Assembly (NCBI GenBank): GCA_004558955.1
Contig: SFZC01000016.1
Span: forward strand, 1 to 22,721
Direction: 5' to 3'
DNA length: 22,721 nt
Source: a bacterium
GTDB lineage: Bacteria; Cyanobacteriota; Vampirovibrionia; Gastranaerophilales; Gastranaerophilaceae
The notes under the pieces are model-generated. The model saw only the letters and a list, made by a program, of their open reading frames with translations. It searched no databases and was not told the origin of the DNA. Positions 1 to 8,281 of the stretch are shown one piece after another (the first letter of the stretch is position 1; the number at the start of each line of letters is the position of its first letter). The translations under genes were made by a program, and so were the position numbers.

Positions 1-387
1 ACCTATACTCCGTTTTATCGTGCAAGTGGTAATGCCTCAGGTTGGTATATTGTTGAACCTCGATTGAGAACTACATTTATGACAACGGAAGGCTTTGTTT
101 ATACAATATTTCAGGCTACTTGGAAAAATGATGGTGGGGGTGAAAAACAAAATAAATCAGAGATATTGGTGGATTTGAACGGAGCGAAGCCACCGAACAG
201 ATTTGGAACGGATGTCTTTTGGCTTACCCGTTCTGAAGAAAATGACGGGGCCATTCACCCTTACGGAATGGGCTTGTCAGACAGAGAAATTGATAAAGAG
301 TGTTCCACAATCGGTGAAGGTTTGACCTGTGCCGAAAAAATAAAACGAGCAGGTTGGAAAATCGTTCCCGGTTATCCGTTTTATTAG
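1..387 (+). CDS. Type IV pilin-like protein, C-terminal part (gene truncated by window edge)
   Basis: The frame is open from base 1, so the gene begins outside the window; an internal TTG at 64 is not the real start. The visible 128 residues are the C-terminal globular part of a prepilin-like protein. Support comes from comparison with the complete pilin-like gene at 3362-4024. Both have a D-[LV]-N-G-x3-P-N-x2-[FY]-G-x-D-[VL]-F block (here DLNGAKPPNRFGTDVF), then a short stretch with a PYG/PLG turn, a cysteine pair and a closing aromatic tail. The N-terminal methylation segment is not visible, so pilin assignment rests on this similarity. It converges on gcvPA, with a palindromic repeat between the two genes. 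Role in pilus or secretion is inferred from the family. Confidence 0.65.
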   Translation, partial: TYTPFYRASGNASGWYIVEPRLRTTFMTTEGFVYTIFQATWKNDGGGEKQNKSEILVDLNGAKPPNRFGTDVFWLTRSEENDGAIHPYGMGLSDREIDKECSTIGEGLTCAEKIKRAGWKIVPGYPFY

Positions 388-516
388 TTTTGCTAAGTTT
401 TCAGAATGACGAAATCCTTGCTAGTCTCACCAAGACGTCATTCCGGACTCCGAGCCGGAATCTGTTTGCAAAAACTGTACAAACTTGATTTTTTTAACCC
501 TTTCCGAATGATGATT
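388..516. repeat. Dispersed palindromic repeat, copy A
   Basis: This short intergenic stretch sits between two convergent genes. It contains CAGAATGAC around 404-412 and, about 25 bases on, the hairpin ATTCCGG (440-446) / CCGGAAT (455-461) with inner CTC/GAG pairing. The same words recur at 11501-11560 and, in diverged form, at 9832-9890. I see no T-run that would make it a strong terminator on either strand, although the hairpin lies at the 3' ends of both neighbouring genes. Confidence 0.7.
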
Positions 517-1761
517 TTATACTACGCTTGCGTATTTTTCGATTTCTTCGTCTGAATTCATTTCAGTTGCTGCAACTAAGACCTTTTTATCGTCAAGTTT
601 TATACCGCCGATAATTTTGTTTTCTTTCAATTTTTGTAAGAATTTGTCACTGTTTTCAACTTCAATGGTAAATTCGTTAAAGAAATTCTGATTAATCGTT
701 TTTATACCTTTTTTTGCCAATAATTCTGATAATTTATGAGCGTTGGCTGCTGAAAGGCTGCTTGCCTGTTTAAATCCTTTTTCGCCCATAACTGACAAAT
801 ACAAAGTTGCACACAAGCCGATTAGTGCTTGGTTTGAGCAAATATTACTTGTTGCTTTTTCTCGTTTGATGTGCTGTTCTCTTGTTTGAATAGTCAAACA
901 AAAGGCTTGTTTGCCGTCAGCATCAACGGTTCTGCCTGCCAGTCTTCCTGGAAGTTGTCGCATAAATTTTTCTCGACAAGCGATAAAACCTGCACTAGGT
1001 CCTCCGAAATTCATCGGTATCCCTAAAGTTTGAATGTCACCAACTACGATGTCCGCACCGTATTCGGCTGGCGGTTTTAGTAGAGCAAGGGAAGACACAT
1101 CACTGCAAACCACAAGCAAACAATCAACCGCACTCGGTGTAATAATTTCACCGTAATAATTCGGTGTTTGAACCAAAACGCAGGCATAATCTTTTGTTTC
1201 TGACGGGATTTCATCAACCCAATCCGTTTCAATCGATTGAGAATATGTATAGGTTTTGATGATTTCTTTGTATTCGGGATTTAGCGAATTTAGAACGCAG
1301 ATTTTTTCTTTTTTAGAAATTCTGCATGCCATTAAAATTGCTTCAGCACAGGCTGTTCCCGCATCATAAACAGTCGCATTTGAAATGTCCATGCCTGTTA
1401 ATCTGCACATCATCGTCTGAAATTCGTACATAACTTGAAGTGTGCCTTGTGAAATTTCGGGCTGATACGGAGTGTATGCCGTTGTAAATTCAAATCTGCT
1501 TGCAACTTGATTGATACAAGCAGGAACGAATTTGTTATACATTCCGCCGCCTGCAAAAATTGCATAATCCGAAGCGTTTTTATTGGCAAGTTGTTTAACC
1601 TCTTTTTGGGTTTCAAGTTCGCTTAGTCCTTCGTTCAGGGCAAGTGATTGCATTCTAACGTTTTGCGGAATTTGTTTAAACAAATCTTCAACCGTACTAA
1701 TCCCAATGGTTTCGCACATTTCTTTTGTGGTTTCTTCGTTATGTACTAAAAAGTTTTTCAT
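517..1761 (-). CDS. gcvPA: Glycine dehydrogenase (decarboxylating) subunit 1, P-protein alpha part
   Basis: This is the N-terminal half of the split P-protein of the glycine cleavage system, which decarboxylates glycine and passes the aminomethyl group to lipoylated GcvH. The 414-residue protein shows the family's conserved run: AGGGMYNKFVPACINQVASR around residues 70-89, FTTAYTPYQPEISQGTLQ, YEFQTMMCRLTGMDISNA, then YDAGTACAEA. Later come GGPSAGF and the LPGRLAGRTVDADGKQAF region. It is slightly shorter than the usual 440-450. The ATG lies one base after the gcvH stop (TAATATG) and GGAG just upstream is the ribosome site, so it is translationally coupled to gcvH. The PLP-lysine of split P-proteins lies in GcvPB, which is not the next gene here; an active enzyme needs gcvPB from elsewhere. 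Confidence 0.93.
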   Translation of the reverse strand: MKNFLVHNEETTKEMCETIGISTVEDLFKQIPQNVRMQSLALNEGLSELETQKEVKQLANKNASDYAIFAGGGMYNKFVPACINQVASRFEFTTAYTPYQPEISQGTLQVMYEFQTMMCRLTGMDISNATVYDAGTACAEAILMACRISKKEKICVLNSLNPEYKEIIKTYTYSQSIETDWVDEIPSETKDYACVLVQTPNYYGEIITPSAVDCLLVVCSDVSSLALLKPPAEYGADIVVGDIQTLGIPMNFGGPSAGFIACREKFMRQLPGRLAGRTVDADGKQAFCLTIQTREQHIKREKATSNICSNQALIGLCATLYLSVMGEKGFKQASSLSAANAHKLSELLAKKGIKTINQNFFNEFTIEVENSDKFLQKLKENKIIGGIKLDDKKVLVAATEMNSDEEIEKYASVV

Positions 1762-1762
1762 A

Positions 1763-2140
1763 TTACTCCAATTCTTCTTTGTATTCAGAATAAGTCAATA
1801 AATCTTCAAATTCGCTCTCATCGCCTGTCGGTTCGATTTTTACAAGCCAACCGCTTTCGTAGCAGTCTTCGTTTAAGGCTTCAGGTGCATCAACAAGTGC
1901 TGAATTTACTTCAACGATTTTTCCGCTTACAGGCATGTAAATTTCTGATGCGGCTTTTACTGATTCGATGTTTGCAAAAGTGTCACCTTTTGAGAATTCG
2001 TCACCGACTTCAGGCAATTCCAAAAATACGATGTCGCCAAGTTGTTCGATTGCGTAATCTGTCAAACCAACGGTGCAAGTATCACCTTTCAAAATATATT
2101 CGTGCGATTTTGCACATAAAATATTTTCTACAAAACTCAT
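1763..2140 (-). CDS. gcvH: Glycine cleavage system H protein
   Basis: GcvH is the lipoyl carrier that shuttles the aminomethyl intermediate between the P, T and L proteins. The 125-residue length is typical. The lipoyl-attachment site is in ESVKAASEIYMPVSG, with the modified lysine at K62, close to the usual position 63-64. TVGLTDYAIEQLGDIVFLELPEVG before it and NEDCYESGWLVKI after it are family hallmarks. It is the middle gene of gcvT-gcvH-gcvPA: 26 bases after gcvT and one base before gcvPA. AAGGAGAATTAA ahead of the ATG gives a good ribosome site. Confidence 0.95.
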   Translation of the reverse strand: MSFVENILCAKSHEYILKGDTCTVGLTDYAIEQLGDIVFLELPEVGDEFSKGDTFANIESVKAASEIYMPVSGKIVEVNSALVDAPEALNEDCYESGWLVKIEPTGDESEFEDLLTYSEYKEELE

Positions 2141-2166
2141 TATTTAATTCTCCTTTTCATACAATT

Positions 2167-3270
2167 TTATTTTACACGATTTCGTTTAGGGACGAAAGGT
2201 CTTTTAACGATTTGAGCATCATGTAATTTTTCTCTTATCATAACTTGAACAACGGTATCTGTGCAAATTTCTTTGTTATTTTTTACATAAGCAAGTGCAA
2301 TATTTTTGCCCGTGCTTGGAGAAACGCAGCCGCTTGTAATATGTCCGACTTTTTCCCCGTTGAAATAAACTTCATAGCCGTGTCTTGCAATGTTTCGGTC
2401 AAGCATTACAAGTCCGACAAGTTTTTTTGAAACTCCGTTTGCAATTTGGCTCATAATGATTTCTTTGCCGTTATAATCCGCTTTTTTGTCTTTCGGAACT
2501 GACCAAGATAACCCCGCTTCAATTGGGGTTGTTGATTCGTCTAAATCGTTTCCGTACAAGTGCAATGCTGCTTCAAGTCTGAGGGTATCTCTTGCACCTA
2601 AGCCAATTGGCTTAATATTAAATTCTTTACCTTCTTCCAAAATTTTATCCCACAAAAATTCTGAAAATTCGTTTTCTACGAGTAATTCAAATCCGTCTTC
2701 GCCAGTATAACCTGTTCTTGAGGCTAAAAGTCTTATGCCTTCGATAATTGCCGGTTTAATTGTAAAAGAGGCTTGATTTTGTACGTTGTAGCCCATTTTT
2801 CTGATTAGGTCGATTGCTCGTGGTCCTTGAATTGCCAAAAGCGAATAGTTGTGCGATTGGTTGTCAATTTTAACGTCCATTCCTCTTTTGTTACGGACAA
2901 GCCAGTTTAAATCCTCGTCAATTCTTGATGCATTACAAATTACAAGATAATTTTCTATGCCGATTTTGTAAATGATTAAATCGTCAATAAGTCCGCCATT
3001 TTTGTTAGGTAATTGGCAATATACCGCTTTTTCATAATCAAGTTTTTCGATGTCTTGTGGCACAACTTTATTCAAAAAGGCTGTGGCTTCTTTCCCCGAT
3101 ACAAAAACTTCACCCATGTGCGAAACGTCAAAAAGTCCGACATTTTCTCTTACTGTCTTGTGTTCTTCAATGATTGATGAATACTGAACCGGCATGTGCC
3201 AACCTGCAAAATCCACCATTTTAGCCCCTAATGCGACGTGTTTATCGTGTAAATATGTTTCTTTAACCAT
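2167..3270 (-). CDS. gcvT: Glycine cleavage system T protein (aminomethyltransferase)
   Basis: GcvT releases ammonia from the aminomethyl-lipoyl arm of GcvH and gives methylene-tetrahydrofolate. The N-terminal region has DFAGWHMPVQYSS and VGLFDVSHMGE. The middle has SRTGYTGEDGFELLVE and GLGARDTLRLEAALHLYGND, followed by TPIEAGLSW. The C-terminal domain has GHITSGCVSPSTGKNIALAYV. I place the start at the ATG ending at 3270 (367 residues). An upstream in-frame TTG at 3288 overlaps the ribosome site GAGGGG, so it is unlikely to be used. It is the first gene of the gcv operon, with a promoter-like sequence just upstream. No glycine riboswitch fits in the 91-base gap to the next gene. Confidence 0.95.
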   Translation of the reverse strand: MVKETYLHDKHVALGAKMVDFAGWHMPVQYSSIIEEHKTVRENVGLFDVSHMGEVFVSGKEATAFLNKVVPQDIEKLDYEKAVYCQLPNKNGGLIDDLIIYKIGIENYLVICNASRIDEDLNWLVRNKRGMDVKIDNQSHNYSLLAIQGPRAIDLIRKMGYNVQNQASFTIKPAIIEGIRLLASRTGYTGEDGFELLVENEFSEFLWDKILEEGKEFNIKPIGLGARDTLRLEAALHLYGNDLDESTTPIEAGLSWSVPKDKKADYNGKEIIMSQIANGVSKKLVGLVMLDRNIARHGYEVYFNGEKVGHITSGCVSPSTGKNIALAYVKNNKEICTDTVVQVMIREKLHDAQIVKRPFVPKRNRVK

Positions 3271-3298
3271 AATAAATATTCCCCTCAAACTTATATCT

Positions 3299-3327
3299 AT
3301 TGTGGGCGTTAATCGTCATTTTGTCAA
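3299..3327 (-). promoter_or_regulatory. Likely sigma70-type promoter of the gcvT-gcvH-gcvPA operon
   Basis: On the minus strand TTGACA (3322-3327) is followed after exactly 17 bases by CACAAT (3299-3304). The -35 is perfect and the -10 is weak (4 of 6). It would give a leader of roughly 20-25 bases carrying the GAGGGG ribosome site of gcvT. Confidence 0.5.
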
Positions 3328-3361
3328 TAACATGTTTAGATAAGTAAATCTTAAATTAAGG

Positions 3362-4024
3362 TTAGTGTAAATAATTCATGTTGCCTTTTTGAAGTACATG
3401 GTAAGCACACCCCCAGCCGTTTGAGGTCTTTTTGCAACTTCTGTCGGCAGGTGAATCAGAATCTGGTGCTCCGAGCGGACGGATTCCGCCGTTTTCGTAA
3501 GCAAAAACGAACAAATCTTTACCGTAAGTGTTTGGCGGGTATTTTCCGTTTACATCTACCCAAAAGGTAATAATTCGCAAATCGTCTTGCTTACCTTTCC
3601 ACCAAAGCGAACTTCCGTTAAGCAAGGTAATTTTATAAGTGTCCCCTCTTTGAGTTGCATAGTTGCTGTGATTATTTCCGTTTAATTGTTTATACATTGA
3701 GTTTGGAATACAGTTTCCTTGCGGGTCGTTCAAGCCGCAATCTACGGCGATTTTGAAAAACGGTTTGAGTTTTTCCGCAATAATTGTTGCATCTTTTCCC
3801 GTTGTTGAAGTAAATCCCCAAGTTTCCACGTCTCCATATTCAACTTCTGCATTTTTAACGGCATTTGTGAGTACGGACTGTGCCACTCTGAGTTTTGCTA
3901 TTGTTTCTTTTTCTCTCTGTTTTTGCACTACTGAGTGAATTGTCATTGCCGAAACTACCCCTATTATTCCCAAAGTAATAAGAACTTCCGCCAAAGTGAA
4001 TGCGTATTTTTTCAATTTTTTCAT
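3362..4024 (-). CDS. Type IV prepilin-like protein (pseudopilin)
   Basis: This is a complete 220-residue prepilin-like protein. A short basic leader (MKKLKKYA) precedes FTLAEVLITLGIIG, the N-methylation and hydrophobic helix segment with the conserved Glu at +5 after the cleavage point. The residue before cleavage is Ala rather than the usual Gly. After the helix come a charged coiled region (QKQREKETIAKLRVAQ) and a globular part with four or more cysteines and DVNGKYPPNTYGKDLF, which is shared with the truncated gene at 1-387. The family is assembled by type IV pilus or type II secretion machinery; which one is unknown. No pilus ATPase or platform gene is in the window. AGAAGG before the ATG is the ribosome site. 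A small HTH-like gene is divergent from it. Confidence 0.85.
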   Translation of the reverse strand: MKKLKKYAFTLAEVLITLGIIGVVSAMTIHSVVQKQREKETIAKLRVAQSVLTNAVKNAEVEYGDVETWGFTSTTGKDATIIAEKLKPFFKIAVDCGLNDPQGNCIPNSMYKQLNGNNHSNYATQRGDTYKITLLNGSSLWWKGKQDDLRIITFWVDVNGKYPPNTYGKDLFVFAYENGGIRPLGAPDSDSPADRSCKKTSNGWGCAYHVLQKGNMNYLH

Positions 4025-4090
4025 AATGCCTTCTTTATAATAGTTTACAATAACGCTAAGAAATTATTAACAAGTTAATATATAGTTAAC

Positions 4091-4119
4091 AATATAATAC
4101 AAATTCCACAAAGTGTCAA
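4091..4119 (-). promoter_or_regulatory. Strong promoter-like sequence for pilin-like gene 3362-4024
   Basis: On the minus strand TTGACA (4114-4119), a 17-base spacer and TATATT (4091-4096) form a near-consensus sigma70 promoter. It leaves a leader of about 60 bases before the ATG. It lies in the 124-base gap shared with the divergent small gene at 4149, so a regulator binding there could affect both genes. Confidence 0.6.
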
Positions 4120-4148
4120 TATTATTAAAACTAAACTAAAATATAAAC

Positions 4149-4388
4149 ATGGGTATAAATATTGACATTGATTCAAAAACTGACATAAATGAAGTGATAA
4201 GACTGCTTCTGTTTAGGAATAAAATTACGATAGCCGAACTTGCTCGTCGTATGACAGAGTTGTCCGAGTTTAAATATACTCGTTTTAATTTGCGTGCAAA
4301 ATTGGAACATAACAGAATAAAATTCAGTGAAGCACTTTTGATTTTTGAAATTTTGGGCTACAAATTTGATTTATACGAGAAAGAATAA
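4149..4388 (+). CDS. Small HTH-like protein, probable DNA-binding regulator
   Basis: The product has 79 residues. Residues 13-45 (INEVIRLLLFRNKITIAELA...YTRFNLRAKL) have the spacing of a Cro/phage-type helix-turn-helix: a helix, TIAELARRM as the first HTH helix, an insertion, YTRFNLRAKL as the recognition helix, then FSEALLIFEILGYKFDL as the closing helix. No ribosome site is visible before the ATG (ATATAAACATG), so translation may be leaderless or weak. It is divergent from the pilin-like gene and convergent with the HNH-type gene, 10 bases from its end. Regulation of the pilin is inferred from position only. Confidence 0.6.
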   Translation: MGINIDIDSKTDINEVIRLLLFRNKITIAELARRMTELSEFKYTRFNLRAKLEHNRIKFSEALLIFEILGYKFDLYEKE

Positions 4389-4398
4389 GCCCGAAAAT

Positions 4399-5976
4399 TT
4401 ATTTTTTTTCGTTGGGTTCTGTTTTAATTTTCTTAATTCTTTTGGCACGTTCTTTGCTGTCGGCTTCCTTTACGTCTTCAACCGCAGTTGTTGCGTATTT
4501 TAATTCCAATTCTTTGCGGCTGACTTTGCTTTCCAGTGTTTGTCTAATTCCTGCGACTTCGTCAAAATCTTTTTGGACTTCACGTTTTTCTTTCTTCAAC
4601 TTCCGCAAAACGACCATAACTTCTTCTATTCTTTTATCAATTTCTTCAAGTTGTTGAGAAGATTTTTGGTAAGCCTCGTCATTTTTTGCAAGTTTCACCT
4701 TCATCGCTTTTAGTCGGCTTTTTGCCTGCTCTTCTCTATATTTCAGGTATTCGTCAATTTTTAATTTTATTGTGTGGTCGGTTTCCTGCCAAACCGTTTG
4801 TTTGATTTCCAGCGGATAATCTTCATAATCAGGTAGTTTGCCGTGTTTGATATATGACATAATTCGGTTTAACTGTTTTTGAAGATTTTTTTTTATTTCA
4901 GGGTGAAACCTTAAGAAAAACGGATAAGGCAAGTCTGTTCTTTCGTTATTGCATTTTTTGCACAAGAAAATACCGTTCCCTGATGAATCTGCACCGTTTT
5001 GACTTTTGGGGTGAACGTGTTCAAATGTTGACTGAAATTCCATCAAAAAAGTTTTTACTATATCTAAATCGGTTTTTCGATTGATAACGCTATTTACTAT
5101 AAAATCGTCTGTTCTTGCCGTTTCGTAAGGGAATGAACGAGCAATGGATTTGAGTTTTCGTGTAATTTTTAAATTTTGCGGATTTTCTTTTAAAAATTTG
5201 TTGTAAATCTCTTCGATAAGTCCTTTTTTTATTTCGGGAGTGTAAAATTTTCCGTTCAGAACCTTCACCGCCTCAAGATGAGCCTTTTGAAACTCTTCAA
5301 CCGTACGTTTGTCAGGTAATTCACTTATTAAATCACGAACTTTTTTAAAAGTATTTGTTTTTTGTGCAAGTGTCTGTTGTGCAAAAGCTTCTGAATTTTT
5401 GTGGTGTTTTGAAAAGATTTCAGGCAGATTGAAGATTTCGGCAAAAGTCTTTTTAGGGAATTGTATTGAATAAACTTCCATCATGTCAAACAATTCTCGG
5501 TCACTTTTTGAAAATCTGTCATAAAATTTTGAAAGTTTTTGGATAACTTTCGGAGCCTTTACCGTGATGCCGTCAGATAGCAAGGCAATATGTTTTATCC
5601 CTATTTGAGTTTTCTCAGGCAGGGTGTTTATTTTTATTTTGTTTTCCGGTACAGAAATAAGTTCTCGTATGGATTTTTTAGGTTCAATCGCCGAAAGTTG
5701 TTGTAAAAATTCGTATTCGGGTGTTCCGTTGTATTTGTCCGCAATTATAGAATTTTCCAATGCTCTTTTAGAGCCTGCCATAAAGGATTTTAACAATTTC
5801 GGCAATTCGTCTTTGGCAATCATAGGTTCACCGCAACATCCGCAAGGTAATTTGTGTATAAACCTCGGAGTTTCAACAGGAAGTTTCGGTAATCGTTGCC
5901 CAAAGGTCGAGTTATTGTCTTCTATGTTTTTATATTTGTTATTGTTTGAAAAATATGAAATCTTTGAAATTAACAT
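4399..5976 (-). CDS. Orphan protein with HNH nuclease-like motif and C-terminal coiled coil
   Basis: I do not recognise this 525-residue protein as a named family. Residues 45-48 (CGCC) form a CxxC knuckle. Residues 319-346 read as an HNH motif: E319-H320, P323-K324, G328, N334, then C339-x2-C342-N343-x2-R346. In ordinary HNH proteins the two CxxC pairs lie about 40 residues apart; here about 270 mostly helical residues separate them. Residues 412-500 are rich in Lys/Glu with heptad spacing, a probable coiled coil, and the C-terminus is basic. The first 26 residues carry FSNNN and STFG, resembling leaders of proteins at 15983 and 19600. No ribosome site is obvious before the ATG at 5976. It lies 43 bases after the pdxA-like gene and may be cotranscribed. 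Confidence 0.7.
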   Translation of the reverse strand: MLISKISYFSNNNKYKNIEDNNSTFGQRLPKLPVETPRFIHKLPCGCCGEPMIAKDELPKLLKSFMAGSKRALENSIIADKYNGTPEYEFLQQLSAIEPKKSIRELISVPENKIKINTLPEKTQIGIKHIALLSDGITVKAPKVIQKLSKFYDRFSKSDRELFDMMEVYSIQFPKKTFAEIFNLPEIFSKHHKNSEAFAQQTLAQKTNTFKKVRDLISELPDKRTVEEFQKAHLEAVKVLNGKFYTPEIKKGLIEEIYNKFLKENPQNLKITRKLKSIARSFPYETARTDDFIVNSVINRKTDLDIVKTFLMEFQSTFEHVHPKSQNGADSSGNGIFLCKKCNNERTDLPYPFFLRFHPEIKKNLQKQLNRIMSYIKHGKLPDYEDYPLEIKQTVWQETDHTIKLKIDEYLKYREEQAKSRLKAMKVKLAKNDEAYQKSSQQLEEIDKRIEEVMVVLRKLKKEKREVQKDFDEVAGIRQTLESKVSRKELELKYATTAVEDVKEADSKERAKRIKKIKTEPNEKK

Positions 5977-6019
5977 GATGTTTGTATAAAAACTATAAAT
6001 CTAAAATTTTGCTATTTTG

Positions 6020-6955
6020 TTAATTTTTTTCTGAAAATTTTAATGCCGTTTGAATTGCCGCAATCATGCCTTTTTCGTCCGCAATACCTTTTCCCGCAAT
6101 GTCAAACGCCGTACCGTGTCCGGGTGAAGTTCTTATTATCTCTAATCCGATTGTCGTATTTACCGTACCCATGCCGGCAATTGTTTTTATCGGAATAAGC
6201 CCTTGATCGTGGAAATTTGCAATATAACAGTCAAATTCGTCTTTTTCGCCTTTAAAATAATGACTTGCTGCATCAACAAAAAGAGTATCTGCCGGCAGCG
6301 GTGCGGTTATATTTATTCCTGATTTTCTCAATTCTTCAACTGCCGGAAGTAAAATGTCGATTTCTTCAGTGCCGATAATCCCGTGTTCTCCGGCATGAGG
6401 GTTAAATCCGCAAAGTGCAAATTTTGGGTGTTCTATTCCGAATTTTGTTTTGAAGGTTTGTGCCAAATTTTGAATTTTTGTAACTACCAAATCTTTTGTT
6501 ATAGAGATATCTTTTAACGCACAGTGTCTTGTCAAAAGCAAAACTCTGAAATCGTTTGCGATAAATAACATTTCGGCAAGTTGATTCTCTTTTGCCAAAT
6601 AGTGTTGCAAAACTTCTGTTTGACCGTTAAAAAGATGTCCTGCCAAGTGCATCGCTTCTTTGGCTACAGGTGCAGTAACTATTGCCAAAGGTTTTATTTC
6701 GCAAACTTTTTTTAACGATTGAAAAGAAAATTCACCCGCCTCTTTTGTAATTTTGCCGACTTTGATATTTTCTTCCTCATACGGAATTTTGATAATTTCA
6801 TAATTTTTATTTAATTTTCCGTAAAAATTAAGCACTTTTTCATTGGAAATCAGTACGATTTTATTTTCGTCCAAATTCATTTTATTCAGTGCTTTTATGG
6901 TAATTTCCGCCCCTATTCCGTTAGGGTCGCCTGTTGTAATCGCAATCTTTTTCAT
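6020..6955 (-). CDS. pdxA2: PdxA-family dehydrogenase, probably 4-phospho-D-threonate type (PdxA2)
   Basis: This 311-residue NAD-dependent decarboxylating dehydrogenase is of the PdxA family. It has TTGDPNGIGAEI at the N-terminus, GQTEVLQHYL around 111-120, and three likely metal-binding histidines: H144 (TRH), H187 (NPHAGEHG) and H249 (FHDQGLIP). GHGTAFDIAGKG lies near 279-290. PdxA proper oxidises 4-phosphohydroxy-L-threonine in vitamin B6 synthesis. PdxA2 oxidises 4-phospho-D-threonate to dihydroxyacetone phosphate and is typically encoded beside a DUF1537 kinase. The gene directly upstream here, 3 bases away, is such a kinase, which favours the PdxA2 role. A B6-biosynthetic or double role cannot be excluded from sequence. 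Confidence 0.85.
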   Translation of the reverse strand: MKKIAITTGDPNGIGAEITIKALNKMNLDENKIVLISNEKVLNFYGKLNKNYEIIKIPYEEENIKVGKITKEAGEFSFQSLKKVCEIKPLAIVTAPVAKEAMHLAGHLFNGQTEVLQHYLAKENQLAEMLFIANDFRVLLLTRHCALKDISITKDLVVTKIQNLAQTFKTKFGIEHPKFALCGFNPHAGEHGIIGTEEIDILLPAVEELRKSGINITAPLPADTLFVDAASHYFKGEKDEFDCYIANFHDQGLIPIKTIAGMGTVNTTIGLEIIRTSPGHGTAFDIAGKGIADEKGMIAAIQTALKFSEKN

Positions 6956-6958
6956 TTT

Positions 6959-8281
6959 CTATTCTTCGTGCTTTTTAAAATAATTTATAATTTCAATAAG
7001 AGTATTAACTCCGCCCAAATTACCGGATTTTGTCACAATAAACTGGTCAGATTTTATGTTTTTACTCAACGCAATGGCTGGCAAAACTTCATCAAGCAGT
7101 TTTAATTGGTTAGCATTAATTGCATTGCAGCATTTGTAAGAGGTTTCTCCACCCAAAGTAATTAAAACCGCTTTAGTTTTTTCCAAAACTCGTCCCGTCA
7201 ATTCTGCCAAAAAGTCTGTCACCGCACCAGCCAAGCCTGATTTAGACAAATCAGCCTTCATTGTGTCATCAGAAAAACCGTCAAAATTATTTAACAGTTT
7301 TGAGGTGTGAACCATAACTACATTTTCGCCTGTAAGATTAGTAACAATGCGGTTTACAAGTTCGTCTTTTACCCCTGCCAATATATTGTCCATACCGAGT
7401 TCAATAACAAGAGTGTTTTCCTCATAGTCTGCCGATTGCTCGTATTTGTCTATTTGGCTTGAAGTAATTTGAGTAGCACTTCCTGATACTATAAATTTCG
7501 GAAGTTTCGGTATTTTTATAGGCAAAACTTCTACGCTTTTTTCTGCACGAGGGAACCATTCGTTACTCAAAACCCTTCCTGCTGCCGAGTTCCCGACAGG
7601 TAAAATTTTGTAATTTGATTTTTGCATAGCAAGAACAATTTGTTCCAAATCCGTAATAGAAACAGAATCCGCAACTATTAGTTTAACCCCGTTTTCAATG
7701 AGTTTGTTCATTGTCTGTAAAATAGGACCCGCTCCGTCTAAAATTGTTTTTAATTCAATAGAACCGACAAGGTTTTTCAGATTTTCGCCGAGTTGAGATT
7801 GTAGAAGTGTCGGCAAATGCGATTCGTAAATCGGAGAATGCGGATCTCTTGCCATTTCCGTTCTTTCAATAGGAATACCTTTTAACAAATGGTATCCGCC
7901 CACTGTAATTCTGTTTTCTTGCGGAAAAGCAGGCATGATTATTGCGGCATCCCAACCCAAAACTTCAAGCATTGACAGAACTTCAACCGAAATATTCCCA
8001 CGAACGGTAGAGTCGATTTTTTTGTAAAAATAGTCAGGATTGACCTTCTCAACCAAATATTGAGTTGCAAGTTTAACCTTTTCAAACGCAAATTCAGGAG
8101 CAATGTTTCTTGATTCCGTTGCGATTGCCCACGCTTGTGAGGTATTTGCTTTTTCGGGTTCTTGATCTGTATTTAGCAAAATATTTGTATCAACATTGTT
8201 CAGCATAAACTGAAGTGCCGTATCGTTAGCACCCGTCAGGTCGTCTGCAATAATTCCTAATGTATTTGAGTTAATTATCAT
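6959..8281 (-). CDS. dtnK: Four-carbon acid sugar kinase (DUF1537), probable D-threonate/D-erythronate kinase
   Basis: The 440-residue protein has the two-domain layout of four-carbon acid sugar kinases. The N-terminal substrate domain begins with GIIADDLTGAND (residues 9-20), with YKKIDSTVRGN near residue 87. The C-terminal nucleotide domain has the LGGETSYKC turn and TKSGNLGG near the end. These kinases phosphorylate D-threonate, D-erythronate or related C4 acids, and a PdxA2-type dehydrogenase usually follows, as here. The ATG overlaps the ssb stop (ATGA), and the pdxA-like gene starts 3 bases after this gene ends, so the three form one translationally coupled unit. Exact substrate is not decidable by reading; no transporter or oxidising dehydrogenase for a sugar acid is next to it. 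Confidence 0.85.
   Translation of the reverse strand: MIINSNTLGIIADDLTGANDTALQFMLNNVDTNILLNTDQEPEKANTSQAWAIATESRNIAPEFAFEKVKLATQYLVEKVNPDYFYKKIDSTVRGNISVEVLSMLEVLGWDAAIIMPAFPQENRITVGGYHLLKGIPIERTEMARDPHSPIYESHLPTLLQSQLGENLKNLVGSIELKTILDGAGPILQTMNKLIENGVKLIVADSVSITDLEQIVLAMQKSNYKILPVGNSAAGRVLSNEWFPRAEKSVEVLPIKIPKLPKFIVSGSATQITSSQIDKYEQSADYEENTLVIELGMDNILAGVKDELVNRIVTNLTGENVVMVHTSKLLNNFDGFSDDTMKADLSKSGLAGAVTDFLAELTGRVLEKTKAVLITLGGETSYKCCNAINANQLKLLDEVLPAIALSKNIKSDQFIVTKSGNLGGVNTLIEIINYFKKHEE

Noticed and set aside
388..516. Remnant of gcvPB downstream of gcvPA
   Set aside because: No frame resembles P-protein beta; the sequence is repeat A plus AT-rich filler.
3271..3361. Glycine riboswitch upstream of gcvT
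   Set aside because: The gap is only 91 bases, holds an ordinary promoter, and shows none of the tandem aptamer stems expected.
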